Source: Galeopsis tetrahit
Lineage: Eukaryota > Streptophyta > Magnoliopsida > Lamiales > Lamiaceae
Length of the DNA stretch: 64,000 nt
Direction: 5' to 3'
Assembly: GCA_963675135.1 (NCBI GenBank)
Contig: OY776122.1
Location: 15,918,881-15,982,880, forward strand
Positions 32,508 through 42,092 of this stretch are shown one piece after another. A program made the position numbers and the translations under genes. How positions within the stretch are numbered: position 1 is the stretch's first letter; each line of letters begins with the position of its first letter. Under the pieces are notes generated by a model that was not told the DNA's origin, did not search any database, and was given only the letters and a program-made list of their open reading frames with translations.

Positions 32508-35500
32508 ATGTCGATTGTTTCGATATTTGATGCCCGTACTAACATGCAAGCAAGGTTTGATCTAGGCAAGTTCATCACCGAAGGAAGAGTGCATGTGGAG
32601 GGTTCGGTGTTTTTCAAAGGAAATCACACTGAAGACAACAAAGAAATTCTGATTAAATGCTTCAGATGTGGATTGAGACCCTATTTGGAGGCAGTTCCTG
32701 AAGTGGTGCTAGAAGAAGAGGTATTAGAATTTTATTCTACTGCAATTCGACAAGGCGACTCGATTGAAGCCTTTGTTGGAAGAAGGCGAGTGGAGATTAC
32801 TCGTGAATTCTTGACTGAATCGTTGAAATTGTCGTCCGGTTCGATAGATATCGAAAGATATGCTGAAGGCAGAGAATTGAGGTATTTGAGCATTTTCTGT
32901 GGAAGGAAGCTGAAATTGAAGAGTGATGGAAAAGTTCCTGTGGTCAAGAAGAAGGAGCTACTTGACAAGTACAAGACTCTTTTTGATATCGCATCAAAAA
33001 TGTTGTTAGGAGTCACTGGGAGTTTTGACTCTGTGACGCCCCAGAAAGCAAGAATAATGGCTGTGATTTACGGTGGAATCACTGAAGGAAACTGGACTAA
33101 ACTATTTTTGGATAGGTTGATGTATTACAAGAAGTTTGTGCAAGTTGACACCAGTTCAGCCAACTGGGTTGTTTCTGCAAATGTAAGTTTCGGAAACAAG
33201 TTGAGTATCATTCTACCCATCTTATTACCCAACAAGACGAGTTGGAGTAAAGGCAAGCCATTCCACCCTCTAAAGCATTATTTAAAGAAGGAGGCCCTGG
33301 CAAAGCAAGCTGCTGCTAGATCGGCTGCCACCAGACAAGTTCATATCAATCCTGATGACGCCATGATTGAAGCCGCCTCGTCTAGTGCTGGAGAAGACGA
33401 GTTGGGCAGTGAAGGTTCTGAGGAGGCTGAGGCTGGAACTAGTGGAAGACTAGTTCAGTATGTGGAAGAGGAGGCTATGATTGAGGCTGAAGGAGATTCG
33501 GAAGAAACTCACTCAGACAAGCAGCCTGAGACGAAAGAGGACGAATTGCAAGTATATCGACTGGTAAGAGTCGAGTCAAGTCCTTCACCAGACAAGTCGA
33601 CTGAAGAAAAGGTTGGTACTTCTTCTAGAGCTTTGTCAATTCCTCTCTCTCTCCCTGTTAAAACCAAGGCCAGATCACTTCGATCTCGTGCTAAACCTGT
33701 ACCCAAAACCTCATCAGTGTTGGCAGTACAACCACTTCGAGCCAACATAACCCCACACACTACTATATTCGATACAGTTGATACTTCTACAACTGTCGAA
33801 CCAAACCAAGCCACATTAAAGCCCCAAGAAACCACCACCCAAATTCCTATTACCTCAACAGAATATGTTGAACCCCTCAACCCGTCTACGTCAGACAAGA
33901 TACCAGTTGCCACTGCAACAACTGAGACAGGGACCCCACCTGCTCAGACCCCGTCTGATATTAGATTTGAATCCCTTGTTTATTATCCGATGTGCTTAAG
34001 GGAGAAGAGGGTTCGTGCTAAAGTTAGCAACAATCTGAAGAAGAGGCTCTCGTCTATTGAGATAGACACCTCATCCGAACAATATGAGAAACTCATTCGA
34101 ATATGCACATGGGTTGCATTGAAGAAATCTTCTACTGATGATCTGTTTGAAGTCATCCAAGGCATGGGAGGTATTTCCAATTTTATGGATTGGGAAATGG
34201 AGCAAAGGGAGAATAGTGGAGTTCAAGATTATTCAGAACTTCTCCCACCTCATGTTATTACAGCTCTGGTAAAGAGAATGCTGAATGTACCAGATGATGT
34301 GTTGCCTGCTTCACACATATTTGATGTTGGTATTCAAACTGACTTTGTGGAAGAAAAGTTGCCAGCTGAGTTAGTTGATGTTGCTGTTCAGACTGATCCG
34401 TCTGAGGAAGATGTTGTATATGTTGAAGAAGAAGACAACAACTCAATCGATTTTGGTGAAGAAGATGATGAGTTTGTTGAAGCCATCTTGTTTAATGAAG
34501 ATGAGTTAACTGAAACTCACTCTACTGCTCATATGTTTCCAGAAGGACTTATAGATGAGTTGAAGACAGAATTAAAGGAAGTAGTGAAGACATCTATTGA
34601 AGTGTTCTTAGAATCAAAGTTGAAGACAGTTCTTGTTGAACAAAATCAGTCACTAGTTGACAGCTCCAGGGAGTTGATAGTTGGAGAAGTAAATAAGATG
34701 GATTCTACTTTTCGACAAGAAATGTATACGCAAATTGAAGACTTCTTGAAAAGACAAGTTGACTACTTGGAGAACAGGTCTGTTAATTTTGCTAGGTCAT
34801 TAGCTGAAGAGTCTAGTAAGATGGAAAGACTATACAGAGTGAAGATTGAGATAGCTGATGAGCAAAGACGAGAATCACAAGATCAGTTGGTGCGTTCTCA
34901 AGCTATTCTCACTGAGCTGACTAAGCAAAACACTCTACTGCGTCAGACAGCTGTTCATTTCAAGGATGAATTGGCTATTAACTCGAAGAAATTGGAGTCT
35001 ACTGCTGATCGACTAGACAAGCTGAGTCGTGATCAGACCCAACAAAAGCAGATAGAGCTCGCGGCTGAAGCAATGAAGGAAGCATTAAAAGAAGAAATGA
35101 CTCGATTCACTAGTCTGTTTACTCTTAAGGCGAGTGATGAAGCCCAAAAGGGGGAAAAGACAAGTAGAGTTGAAGAGAAGTCAAGTGCAGAACCAGAAGT
35201 TAAAGCTGCTGCGACTGCGATAGAAGAGCTAAGGTATCCCAAGAGAGGAAGGCTGGTCAAGAAAGCTGATCTTGATGAAGCTGAAGAACAGAAAAAGAAA
35301 AGATTGCTAAAAGGAAAAAGCATTGCATCTCCTGAAGGTGAAGTTCAGACTAGACAAGTCAAGAGGAAACTTGTTCTAGAAAAGAAGAAAGAAGAACTAG
35401 GAGATATTTTAGCTGATATTGGTGATGAAGAGGTTGAAGCTCTTCATAAGAAGCAGAAGCTGGAAGAAATTCATTATGCTAACAAGAAATTGCTGGGAAA

Positions 35501-35945
35501 GCATATCAAGAATTTGCTGAAGTTGAAGACTGATCCAGATCAAGTTGAAGATGCATACATTGATAATTTCATTGATGATGAACATAAAGATGCATGGTTC
35601 AAAGTCAAGCTGAATTGGGAATTGGATCACTGGATTATTCGCAAGTTTGGAGATCCAGAAAGCAAAGAAGAGTTATATGCAATTTTTGACAAGTTCATGG
35701 AAAATCAAGACAGGAATCTATGGAACTTGATCATGAGGATTGCAACTGCTGTAAGTTTTAATATTCTTGTTCCTATTTTTCCTAAGTGGATTACTCCTAT
35801 GTTAGGTTCTGGAAAAAGGATCGATCACAATCATATTAAGAAGTTTGAAGAAGACCTACTGGAGAAGGAGAAGATTGAAACAGAAGAACACATGACTATC
35901 ATTCACAAAAGACTACTAGATGCTTTTGGTGTTCCGAATTCTTAA
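32508..35945 (+). CDS. Large third ORF of the copia element, function unknown
   Basis: An intact 1145-codon frame sits downstream of pol and is still open although pol shows frame breaks. The N-terminal about 260 residues look globular and resemble the putative plant transposon protein regions seen in SIRE-like elements (from memory, unsearched). Residues about 280-500 are low-complexity, acidic, then Ser/Thr/Pro-rich. Two [GA][IV]QTD words sit near residues 606 and 625, followed by an acidic run. Residues about 690-900 look like a long coiled coil; a Lys-rich segment (EEQKKKRLLKGK) lies near 925-940, then a charged C-terminal domain. I see no signal peptide and no clear membrane span, only a weakly hydrophobic patch near residue 1085, so calling it an envelope is not supported by sequence. 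Confidence 0.8.
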   Translation: MSIVSIFDARTNMQARFDLGKFITEGRVHVEGSVFFKGNHTEDNKEILIKCFRCGLRPYLEAVPEVVLEEEVLEFYSTAIRQGDSIEAFVGRRRVEITREFLTESLKLSSGSIDIERYAEGRELRYLSIFCGRKLKLKSDGKVPVVKKKELLDKYKTLFDIASKMLLGVTGSFDSVTPQKARIMAVIYGGITEGNWTKLFLDRLMYYKKFVQVDTSSANWVVSANVSFGNKLSIILPILLPNKTSWSKGKPFHPLKHYLKKEALAKQAAARSAATRQVHINPDDAMIEAASSSAGEDELGSEGSEEAEAGTSGRLVQYVEEEAMIEAEGDSEETHSDKQPETKEDELQVYRLVRVESSPSPDKSTEEKVGTSSRALSIPLSLPVKTKARSLRSRAKPVPKTSSVLAVQPLRANITPHTTIFDTVDTSTTVEPNQATLKPQETTTQIPITSTEYVEPLNPSTSDKIPVATATTETGTPPAQTPSDIRFESLVYYPMCLREKRVRAKVSNNLKKRLSSIEIDTSSEQYEKLIRICTWVALKKSSTDDLFEVIQGMGGISNFMDWEMEQRENSGVQDYSELLPPHVITALVKRMLNVPDDVLPASHIFDVGIQTDFVEEKLPAELVDVAVQTDPSEEDVVYVEEEDNNSIDFGEEDDEFVEAILFNEDELTETHSTAHMFPEGLIDELKTELKEVVKTSIEVFLESKLKTVLVEQNQSLVDSSRELIVGEVNKMDSTFRQEMYTQIEDFLKRQVDYLENRSVNFARSLAEESSKMERLYRVKIEIADEQRRESQDQLVRSQAILTELTKQNTLLRQTAVHFKDELAINSKKLESTADRLDKLSRDQTQQKQIELAAEAMKEALKEEMTRFTSLFTLKASDEAQKGEKTSRVEEKSSAEPEVKAAATAIEELRYPKRGRLVKKADLDEAEEQKKKRLLKGKSIASPEGEVQTRQVKRKLVLEKKKEELGDILADIGDEEVEALHKKQKLEEIHYANKKLLGKHIKNLLKLKTDPDQVEDAYIDNFIDDEHKDAWFKVKLNWELDHWIIRKFGDPESKEELYAIFDKFMENQDRNLWNLIMRIATAVSFNILVPIFPKWITPMLGSGKRIDHNHIKKFEEDLLEKEKIETEEHMTIIHKRLLDAFGVPNS

Positions 35946-36153
35946 ATAAGGTAGTATATCAGATTAATTGTGTTTTTTTTGCTCTGATTACTTAGTTTTA
36001 TTTTGAGTAAGTATTTGTAATATCTACTGATCTATTTCTGAATGAATGAAAAGATAAGTAATATTTGATGTTAAAAGACAAGGTAACTACTTAACTAGTC
36101 TACTATCGTGAAAAGATTCAAGTAGTTTTGGCTTCATCAAAAAGGGGGAAATT
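35946..36153 (+). other. Copia 3' leader and polypurine tract
   Basis: Non-coding. The purine tract aaaaagggggaaa directly precedes the 3' LTR and would prime plus-strand synthesis. Confidence 0.8.
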
Positions 36154-37469
36154 GTTGGGATATGAATCCTAGAACAAGTCCTAAATGATGAATAAAAGAT
36201 AAAAGATAAAGTTTTGATAAGCCAAAAGTAGACTTGAATATTTTCTAAGTATTGACTGATCTAGTCTAGTTGAGTTAAAGTCATCTTGTACAGATCAGTA
36301 GAATTCAAAAGACAAGTACTAGTTTTAAAAAGACAAGTATTATTGAAAGATAAGTACGATTTATAAGTACTTCATACTTGTTGTTTGTATATGTTAGATT
36401 GTTATTGAGCTATTTAATTGTTGTATAGAGCTCATGATATTTCTATGTAATAGATAGATCTGTTGTATAGATTTATAAGTTGACTAAGCTTGTGTTATAA
36501 AAGCTTAATGTAATGTAATAGTCTTGTTAGGATTAGTTGATAGGACTAGATTAGTTCTATGTTGTAAGTCTGAAGAAGTCTACTGCACAAGACAAGTAGA
36601 AGACGCAGTCTACTACTACTAGACAAGACAGGTGCGCAACTAAACAAGACAGGTCAACTTGAAGATTAGTTACAAAAGCGTGTTGAAGATAAAGATTGAA
36701 GAATTAGTTAAGGAATAACTAATTAACTGAAGAAACGCGTGGAAGGATATAAAGAATCAGTTACAAGTTAGTTTTCAAGAAAGGTTGGTTACAACTACCT
36801 GAATTCTTGAAGTTCGAAGTCTATAAATACTTGAAGGAGTTTATCATTTAAAGACTACTGAGATATTGATACTACAAGCATTGTTGAAGATTCAAGTGAA
36901 GTTTTCTCTCAGAGATTGAAGTTCAGAAAGTGAAGCTACACAAGTCAAGTGAAGATCAAAGAAAGCTACTACTGAACGAAGAGAAGTTTTATTTTCTTTT
37001 GTTGTTTCAAGTTGCTAGATACTTGTAAATCGCTAGTAAGATCGAAGAGGCACTTGGAAGTGTTATCGAGAAGATCTAAGTCTTATTTCTTGGGACTTAA
37101 AGCCACAAGAACATATTACTCCATTGGACGAGTTAATAAGAATTTCACAACTGGGTTTGTGAGAGTGGATGTAGACAAGTTGTCGAACCACTATAAATCT
37201 CGTGTTCGATTTACTTTACTGTTTTGTTTGTTGTTTAATTGGTTAATTGTTTAGTTAATTGAATTACATAACTGATCTAGACTAGTTGAGTATACTGAAA
37301 CAGAGTTCTCGAATTAAGTTGAGTATAATCTTTAATTGGGCTCATTGTTAATTTCGTATTCCGCACAGTGTAATTCTGATATATCGAAAGATTTTAGAAA
37401 AGTCTATTCACCCCCCTCTAGACATTTTCTTTAGCTTCCCTCGATATTAACTCAACTTAGGGACCTACA
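36154..37469 (+). repeat. Copia 3' LTR, 1316 bp
   Basis: It is near-identical to the 5' LTR with the same ends. One base is missing near 36180, and there are substitutions at 36874 and 37356. The 5-bp duplication aaggg follows at 37470-37474, after which the transposase frame resumes. Confidence 0.95.
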
Positions 37470-38144
37470 AAGGGGATAATTTGCTCTCTTATAATGAAGG
37501 TGTTGTCACAAAAGGACATCCAAAGTGTGAACGAAAGGTATTTGTTATGCAGATGGAGAAAAGATGTGTACCGACGACATTGCCATATTTTTGTCGGAGG
37601 AGGTTATCCCCACATGACGGATGAGTACAAGAAATACCAAGCAATTGAAAAAGTGTTCCAGCAGGCTGCGGATTTGGCCATGAGAAACAATGCGAAGCTG
37701 GAGTTTGTTGAAAATAGTTGTATGGAGATGAAAAATGCACTGCTTAATTGGAACCCTCCTACAACATCAACCGATGATGATGATGGTGGTGGTCCCTCAA
37801 TGAGATCACAAAGTCCTGAAACAGCGGGGAATCCACTGCTAGACCCCCATGTTGCAAGAACAGTGGGACGGCCAAGAATTAATCGATACAGGGCAGCTTC
37901 GGAAACATGTGGAAGGGGTGGAATTGGACGTCCACGTGGACGTCCACCTGGAAGTGGTGGACGAGGAAGAGGAAGGGGGGGAAGGGGTGAACCCGCTACA
38001 AGGGGAAGAGGAAGGAGAAGGAGAAGGGGAAGGGGTGAACGTGATGCAAGGGAAATGGATGCAACAGTTCAAGAAGACAACAATAGTTTAATCCAGTTAA
38101 ATGATGATGATCAAAATGTATCAGAAGAGAGTTTTAGGTTTTAA

Positions 38145-38430
38145 TATTTACAGTTTAATTCAGCTGTTTCAGTGTAATTCATGCATATTGCTATTTCAAT
38201 CTAATGTTTACAGTTTAATCCAGCTAAACCCTAACCCAAATTCATACATTAACATACTGAAACATAATTATAATCAAAATTAAAACATTAACATACTGAA
38301 ACATTATCATAATCATATTAAGTCCAAAATGTTGAATCATAAACGTCGATTCAAACATAGTATTCAAAAGGTCAACACAAAACATTAACACAAAATATAA
38401 ACACAGAATTCAAAAGTCATTACGAAACCC
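38145..38430. other. MULE spacer between convergent genes
   Basis: The 286 bp between the ends of the transposase (+) and the B3-like gene (-) are AT-rich with repeated acattaacatactgaaaca words (38248 and 38286). It would hold both 3' ends. Confidence 0.5.
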
Positions 38431-38935
38431 TTAAATCCAACCCTCGTCCTCCACCTTGATTGCTTTGTCATGTTTGACGACCGACACATAGAATTTGGAC
38501 GGAACCTGGACATCACGCTCGAAGTGAAGAGTATCTCCTTGGCTAATTCTCAATGTATCCGCAAGCGAGGTCCAACCACTGGTCAATCGACAAATTCCCC
38601 TTGGACGTGTGTCAACCCGATGAAACTCGTACCTGCACTCAAACTCAATTCCAGAGTACCCAGCACAAACCGTGATCATCTTCTCCTGGTACCCCAACAG
38701 ATCAATTACATTCTTCGGTAGGTTCTGCAAAAAACAGATGTCAAATAAACCTTCAAAAAAGATATTAGGAATTTACATATTGGAAACAAAATACCAAACG
38801 ATTGTGGCACTCGGTTGTCTTGCACTTGACTATAAAAAACCTTTGTGGAGTCTGCCGAGTTTCATTTTCGATCTCTTCAGGGTTGTTTCCGATGGTGAAG
38901 CGTATTTTTCTTGCGGCTGACCTTGTGGTAGGCAT
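38431..38935 (-). CDS. Small B3-like DNA-binding protein carried by the MULE
   Basis: Two minus-strand exons, 38935-38795 and 38724-38431 (donor g|gtatttt, acceptor tttgcag), join in phase 0 to 144 codons plus stop. After a short basic N-terminus (MPTTRSAARK) comes a B3-like fold signature: FFIVKCKTTECHNRL, then NLPKNVIDLLGY, then TSGWTSLADTLRISQGDTLHFE. These correspond to the first strand, the [LI]P strand, and the GW...L..GD.l.F end of plant B3 domains. B3 domains bind DNA in the major groove in plant transcription factors. It sits tail-to-tail with the transposase inside the MULE and has no frame breaks. Assignment is by motif reading only. Confidence 0.7.
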
Positions 38936-39835
38936 GTTTGCAATTCGAAAAGGGAGAGACAGAGAGAGTTTGTAATTCGAAAATGTGTATGATGTAATTA
39001 GGGTTTTTGCGAAAGGGGAAGGGGTGTATGTGAAAGGGGAAGGGGTGCATGCGAATAGGGTGAAGAGGTGTATGGTTTGGGAGAAGGAAGATGAACGTGG
39101 ACAATGGTTAGTGGGGGAGTTAATGTTTTTGTTTTATTAAATGAATATCCTCCACAATTCATCACCGTTGATGTAATTCAAATAAAATGATCTTGAACGT
39201 CAATTTAAATGCATTTAATTTAGATCTAAAAATCACATCATAATCACTAGTTTGTAGGGCTACGTTTATGGAATGGATTCGACAGATATTAATTCATCTT
39301 CCAACCTCAATCACAACTGTTGATTAATTTCAGCAAAAAAGATCTAGGCAGTTCACCTTGTTTGACTTTTAAATTGAATCAAACATTATCTTCCTTGAAC
39401 TTCCCCACTTAATCGCCACCGTTGATTTAATTCAAATAAATTGATCATGTCCGTCCCTTCACGTAATACCGTCTGCAATGCATGGTTTAGGGTTTAATAT
39501 GTAATCATTGCGTCTTGGAAGTAGATGTTAATTATGGTGAATTTCGTCATCAAGAAACGCGTGCATTCATTACGTATTGAAGAGGGTTTACTTGTGGAGG
39601 AGAGAGGGAGCTTTAACGTGGAGTGAGTGATTTAAAACGCGTATTTGATGGTGGATGATAATTAAAGGCCCTAATTAAAAGGTGATCAGTATAGTTAGGG
39701 ACTAAATACCGATTTCCTAATTTAATTAATTTCCTAACGCGTATTAAAGGGTATTAAGTTTCAAGTGATAATTTAATTAATTTCCTAACGCGTATTTACT
39801 AAAACATTTTAAATAATAATCATACCACTAAAATA
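38936..39835. other. MULE spacer, no gene seen
   Basis: This is upstream sequence of the B3-like gene (minus strand). Several near-repeated words (aattcaaataaaatgatc, gttgatttaattcaaataaa) occur between 39150 and 39450, and acgcgtattaaa / cctaacgcgtattt at about 39637-39800. A possible telobox-like ctaattac..aaaccc lies at 38995. No coding frame has features. Confidence 0.4.
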
Positions 39836-40270
39836 TTAGTACAAATTAAATTAGTGAGTGAGTGAGACCTAAGTATTTATAAGTGCACATTTAAAAAAAT
39901 AAATTAAATTAGTGAGTGAGTGAGACCTAAGTATTTATAAGTGCACATTTAAAAAAATAAATTAAATTAGTGAGTGAGTGAGATCTAAGTATTTATAAGT
40001 GCACATTTAAAAAAATAAATTAAATTAGTGAGTGAGTGAGACCTAAGTATTTATAAGTGTACATTTACAAAAATAAATTAAATTAGTGAGTGAGTGAGAC
40101 CTAAGTATTTATAAGTGCACATTTAAAAAAATAAATTAAATTAGTGAGTGAGTGAGACCTAAGTATTTATAAGTGAACATTTAAAAAAAAAATTAAATTA
40201 GTGAGTGAGTGAGACCTAAGAATTTATAAGTGAACATTTAAAAAAATTAATTAAATTAGTGAGTGAGTGA
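39836..40270. repeat. 58-bp tandem array, about 7.5 units
   Basis: Anchoring on ttag before tgagtgagtgag gives unit starts at 39851, 39909, 39967, 40025, 40083, 40141, 40198 and 40256: spacing 58 except one of 57. Each unit contains a gtgagtgagtgagacc stretch, aagtatttataagtgcacat and an A-run. Units are nearly identical, with drift (gcacat to gaacat) towards the right end. Confidence 0.92.
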
Positions 40271-40284
40271 GTGGGTTTATTAAT

Positions 40285-40990
40285 GAATTATTAGTGTCCA
40301 CGTTAATCAGACAATCTCTAAACCCTAAAACCCTAAACCCTATATGTCGAGAAACGAGTAATCGCGGATATAAGTGTACCACATTGAACATAACTAAAAC
40401 ATTTGAAGTTTGTTTTATTAGTGAATTATTAGTGTGCACGTTAATCAGACAATCTCTAAACCCTAAACCATATATGTCGAGAAACGAGTAATCGCGGATA
40501 TAAGTGTACCACATTGAACATAACTTAAACATTTGAAGTTTGTTTTATTAGTGAATTATTAGTGTGCACGTTAATCAGACAATCTTTAAACCCTAAACCC
40601 TATATGTCGAGAAACGAGTAATCGCTGATATAAGTGTACCACATTGAACATAACTTAAACATTTGAAGTTTGTTTTATTAGTGAATTATTAGTGTGCACG
40701 TTAATCAGACAATCTCTAAACCCAAAACTCTAAACCCTATATGTCGAGAAACGAGTAATCGCGGATATAAGTGTACCACATTGAACATAACTTAAACATT
40801 TGAAGTTTGTTTTATTAGTGAATTATTAGTGTGCACGTTAATCAGACAATCTCTAAACCCTAAACCCTAAACCCTATATGTCGAGAAACGAGTGATCGCG
40901 GATATAAGTGTACCACATTGAACATAACTTAAACATTTGAAGTTTGTTTTATTAGTGAATCATTAGTGTGCATATTAAAATGAGTAATTA
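40285..40990. repeat. 130-138-bp tandem array with telobox (CCCTAAA) motifs
   Basis: Anchors gaattattag(tg) fall at 40285, 40423, 40553, 40683, 40820 and (as gaatcattag) 40957, giving five units of 138, 130, 130, 137 and 137 bp. Every unit carries one to three copies of the plant telomere-type aaaccct word; the length classes differ by about 7 bp, as if whole aaaccct words were gained or lost. The rest of the unit (tatatgtcgagaaacgag, accacattgaacataac) is strongly conserved. Confidence 0.9.
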
Positions 40991-41435
40991 GACACTTTAC
41001 CCTAAACCATAAATTGGTAAATTAACATAAATTATTGCCATAAAATAAAATCATTGATTAAAATTCCCTAAACCCATTAAAATGTCTTAACCTTTCACTT
41101 CCATTAAAATTATTACATTACAAGAGTATTTACTACAATTAAAATTACCATTAAATTAAATCCACAAAAATAAAATAAAATAAAATCACTAATTAAAATT
41201 CCCTAAATCCATTAAATCACTGATTAAAAATAGTAAAAGGAAATAAAATCAGAATTAAAATTTTGTAACTTTTCACTTACAACGCGTGTCCACCCCAACC
41301 CACTCCTTCAAGTCCAAGTGTCCACCCCAATCCTACCCCTACCCCTACCCCTTCCCTTGGTATAAATAGGGACATTTTTAGATGAAAAAAATTATACTTT
41401 CATCTCTCATCTCTCACCATTATCATCTGCGAAAA
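40991..41435 (+). promoter_or_regulatory. Upstream region and TATA box of the MULE coiled-coil gene
   Basis: Sequence is AT-rich up to 41280, followed by a C-rich stretch with repeated ctacccctaccc at 41330-41350. A tataaatagg TATA box is at 41361-41370, 66 bp before the ATG. The arrangement suggests a working plant promoter. Confidence 0.6.
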
Positions 41436-41842
41436 ATGCCTTCTGGAAAGGTAGATTTTCCTAAAAAAAATCATGTTTTTTCTCATTTTCGAAAAACTGG
41501 GGTCTAATGTCTAGTGTCTTTTTTTTTTCTTTTTGCTATTTGTAGGATATATTCGAGGGACTAATGGAAATTTTGGAGAAGAACCAACGGGCCTTGGAAG
41601 AGTTGCGATCGAGGCATGCAGCTGAACGACGTTTTCTGTTGACTAACTTTGATAAGATTCGGTCGCTAATGGATGCACGCCAGCAATTGGAAAGTAGGGT
41701 AATGTTCCTGGAGGAGGAGGTGAACGAGGGAGACGAGGAAGACCGGAAATATGCTGAAGCCCTACTCGTGGAGGCAAGGGTGCAACTGGAGACTGCTATT
41801 GCTGAATATGATGCTTATCACCAGATTCTCTTTGGACATTGA
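41436..41842 (+). CDS. Small coiled-coil protein carried by the MULE, unknown function
   Basis: Exon 1 is only 15 nt (41436-41450, MPSGK, donor aag|gtagat) and exon 2 is 41546-41842 (acceptor ttgtag). They join in phase 0 to 103 residues. The protein is almost wholly helical and charged: LMEILEKNQRALEELRS, then VMFLEEEVNEGDEEDRKYAE and a C-terminal YDAYHQILFGH, with heptad-like spacing suggesting a coiled coil. A TATA box lies 66 bp upstream, and the telobox array lies just beyond. I do not recognise the family. The ATG at 41564 inside exon 2 is an alternative start, giving 92 residues. Confidence 0.65.
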
Positions 41843-42092
41843 AGGGGGTTGCTGCTGTTTTTAGTTTATATGTTTTTATGTTCTTAGGTTTTACTTTTTA
41901 TGTTTATGTTTTGAACTCTTTAAATTTATGTTTTAGGTAGTTTTTGGGCATGTAGCCCCTTGATCGGTTGTTTTTTTGTGTTTTTGAATGGATCTATCAA
42001 ATCAATCAACCGACATATAAATTAAATTAGCGTGTTTATGTTAACCCTAGTAATGTTTTTAATTGCTTTGTTTTGAAATTTATTAACGTATT

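Larger units (their letters stand above)
24237..37469 (+). mobile_element. Ty1/copia LTR retrotransposon, SIRE-like layout, young
   Basis: Two LTRs (24237-25553 and 36154-37469) start tgttgggatatg and end cctaca, flanked by a 5-bp duplication, aaggg, at 24232-24236 and 37470-37474. A primer site tggtatcagagc at 25556 fits initiator tRNA-Met. A purine tract (aaaaagggggaaa) precedes the 3' LTR. By eye the LTRs differ by two substitutions (24958/36874 and 25440/37356) and one missing base (near 24264), so insertion is recent. Order is gag, protease, integrase, RT-RNase H (the copia order), followed by a large third ORF of 1145 codons after pol. A third ORF there is the SIRE/Maximus layout. Confidence 0.95.
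22341..38144 (+). pseudogene. FAR1/MURA-type MULE transposase, four stops, split by copia element
   Basis: The reading frame starts at the ATG at 22341 and has one intron at 23132-23321. The copia insertion after 24236 splits it, and it resumes at 37475 to end at 38144. Order: FAR1 DNA-binding zinc domain (about residues 50-135, with EHNHEI), MULE transposase core with Asp in SLDTTY and IITDQAE, CIWH, Glu in TQRSEGMHAYF, a SWIM finger (CNCRRFEF), then a basic C-terminus with AT-hook-like GRPR words and GRG repeats. Premature stops lie at 22983-22985 (TAA), 23425-23427 (TGA), 23749-23751 (TGA) and 24157-24159 (TAG). The second and third replace conserved Trp positions, consistent with G-to-A decay. 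The frame is continuous across the insertion site once the element and one copy of aaggg are ignored. The SWIM CxH appears altered to CSL. The gene is dead. Confidence 0.85.

Noticed and set aside
32508..35945. Calling the copia third ORF an envelope protein
   Set aside because: Position alone suggests it; no signal peptide, cleavage site or convincing membrane span is visible.
40319..40342. CCCTAAA words suggesting a chromosome end or interstitial telomere
   Set aside because: Only one to three copies occur per unit, embedded in a larger repeat; they fit teloboxes, not telomeric tracts.
39836..40990. Regularly spaced repeats that could suggest a CRISPR-like array
   Set aside because: The repeats are contiguous tandem units without unique spacers, in a plant transposon; they are satellites, not CRISPR.
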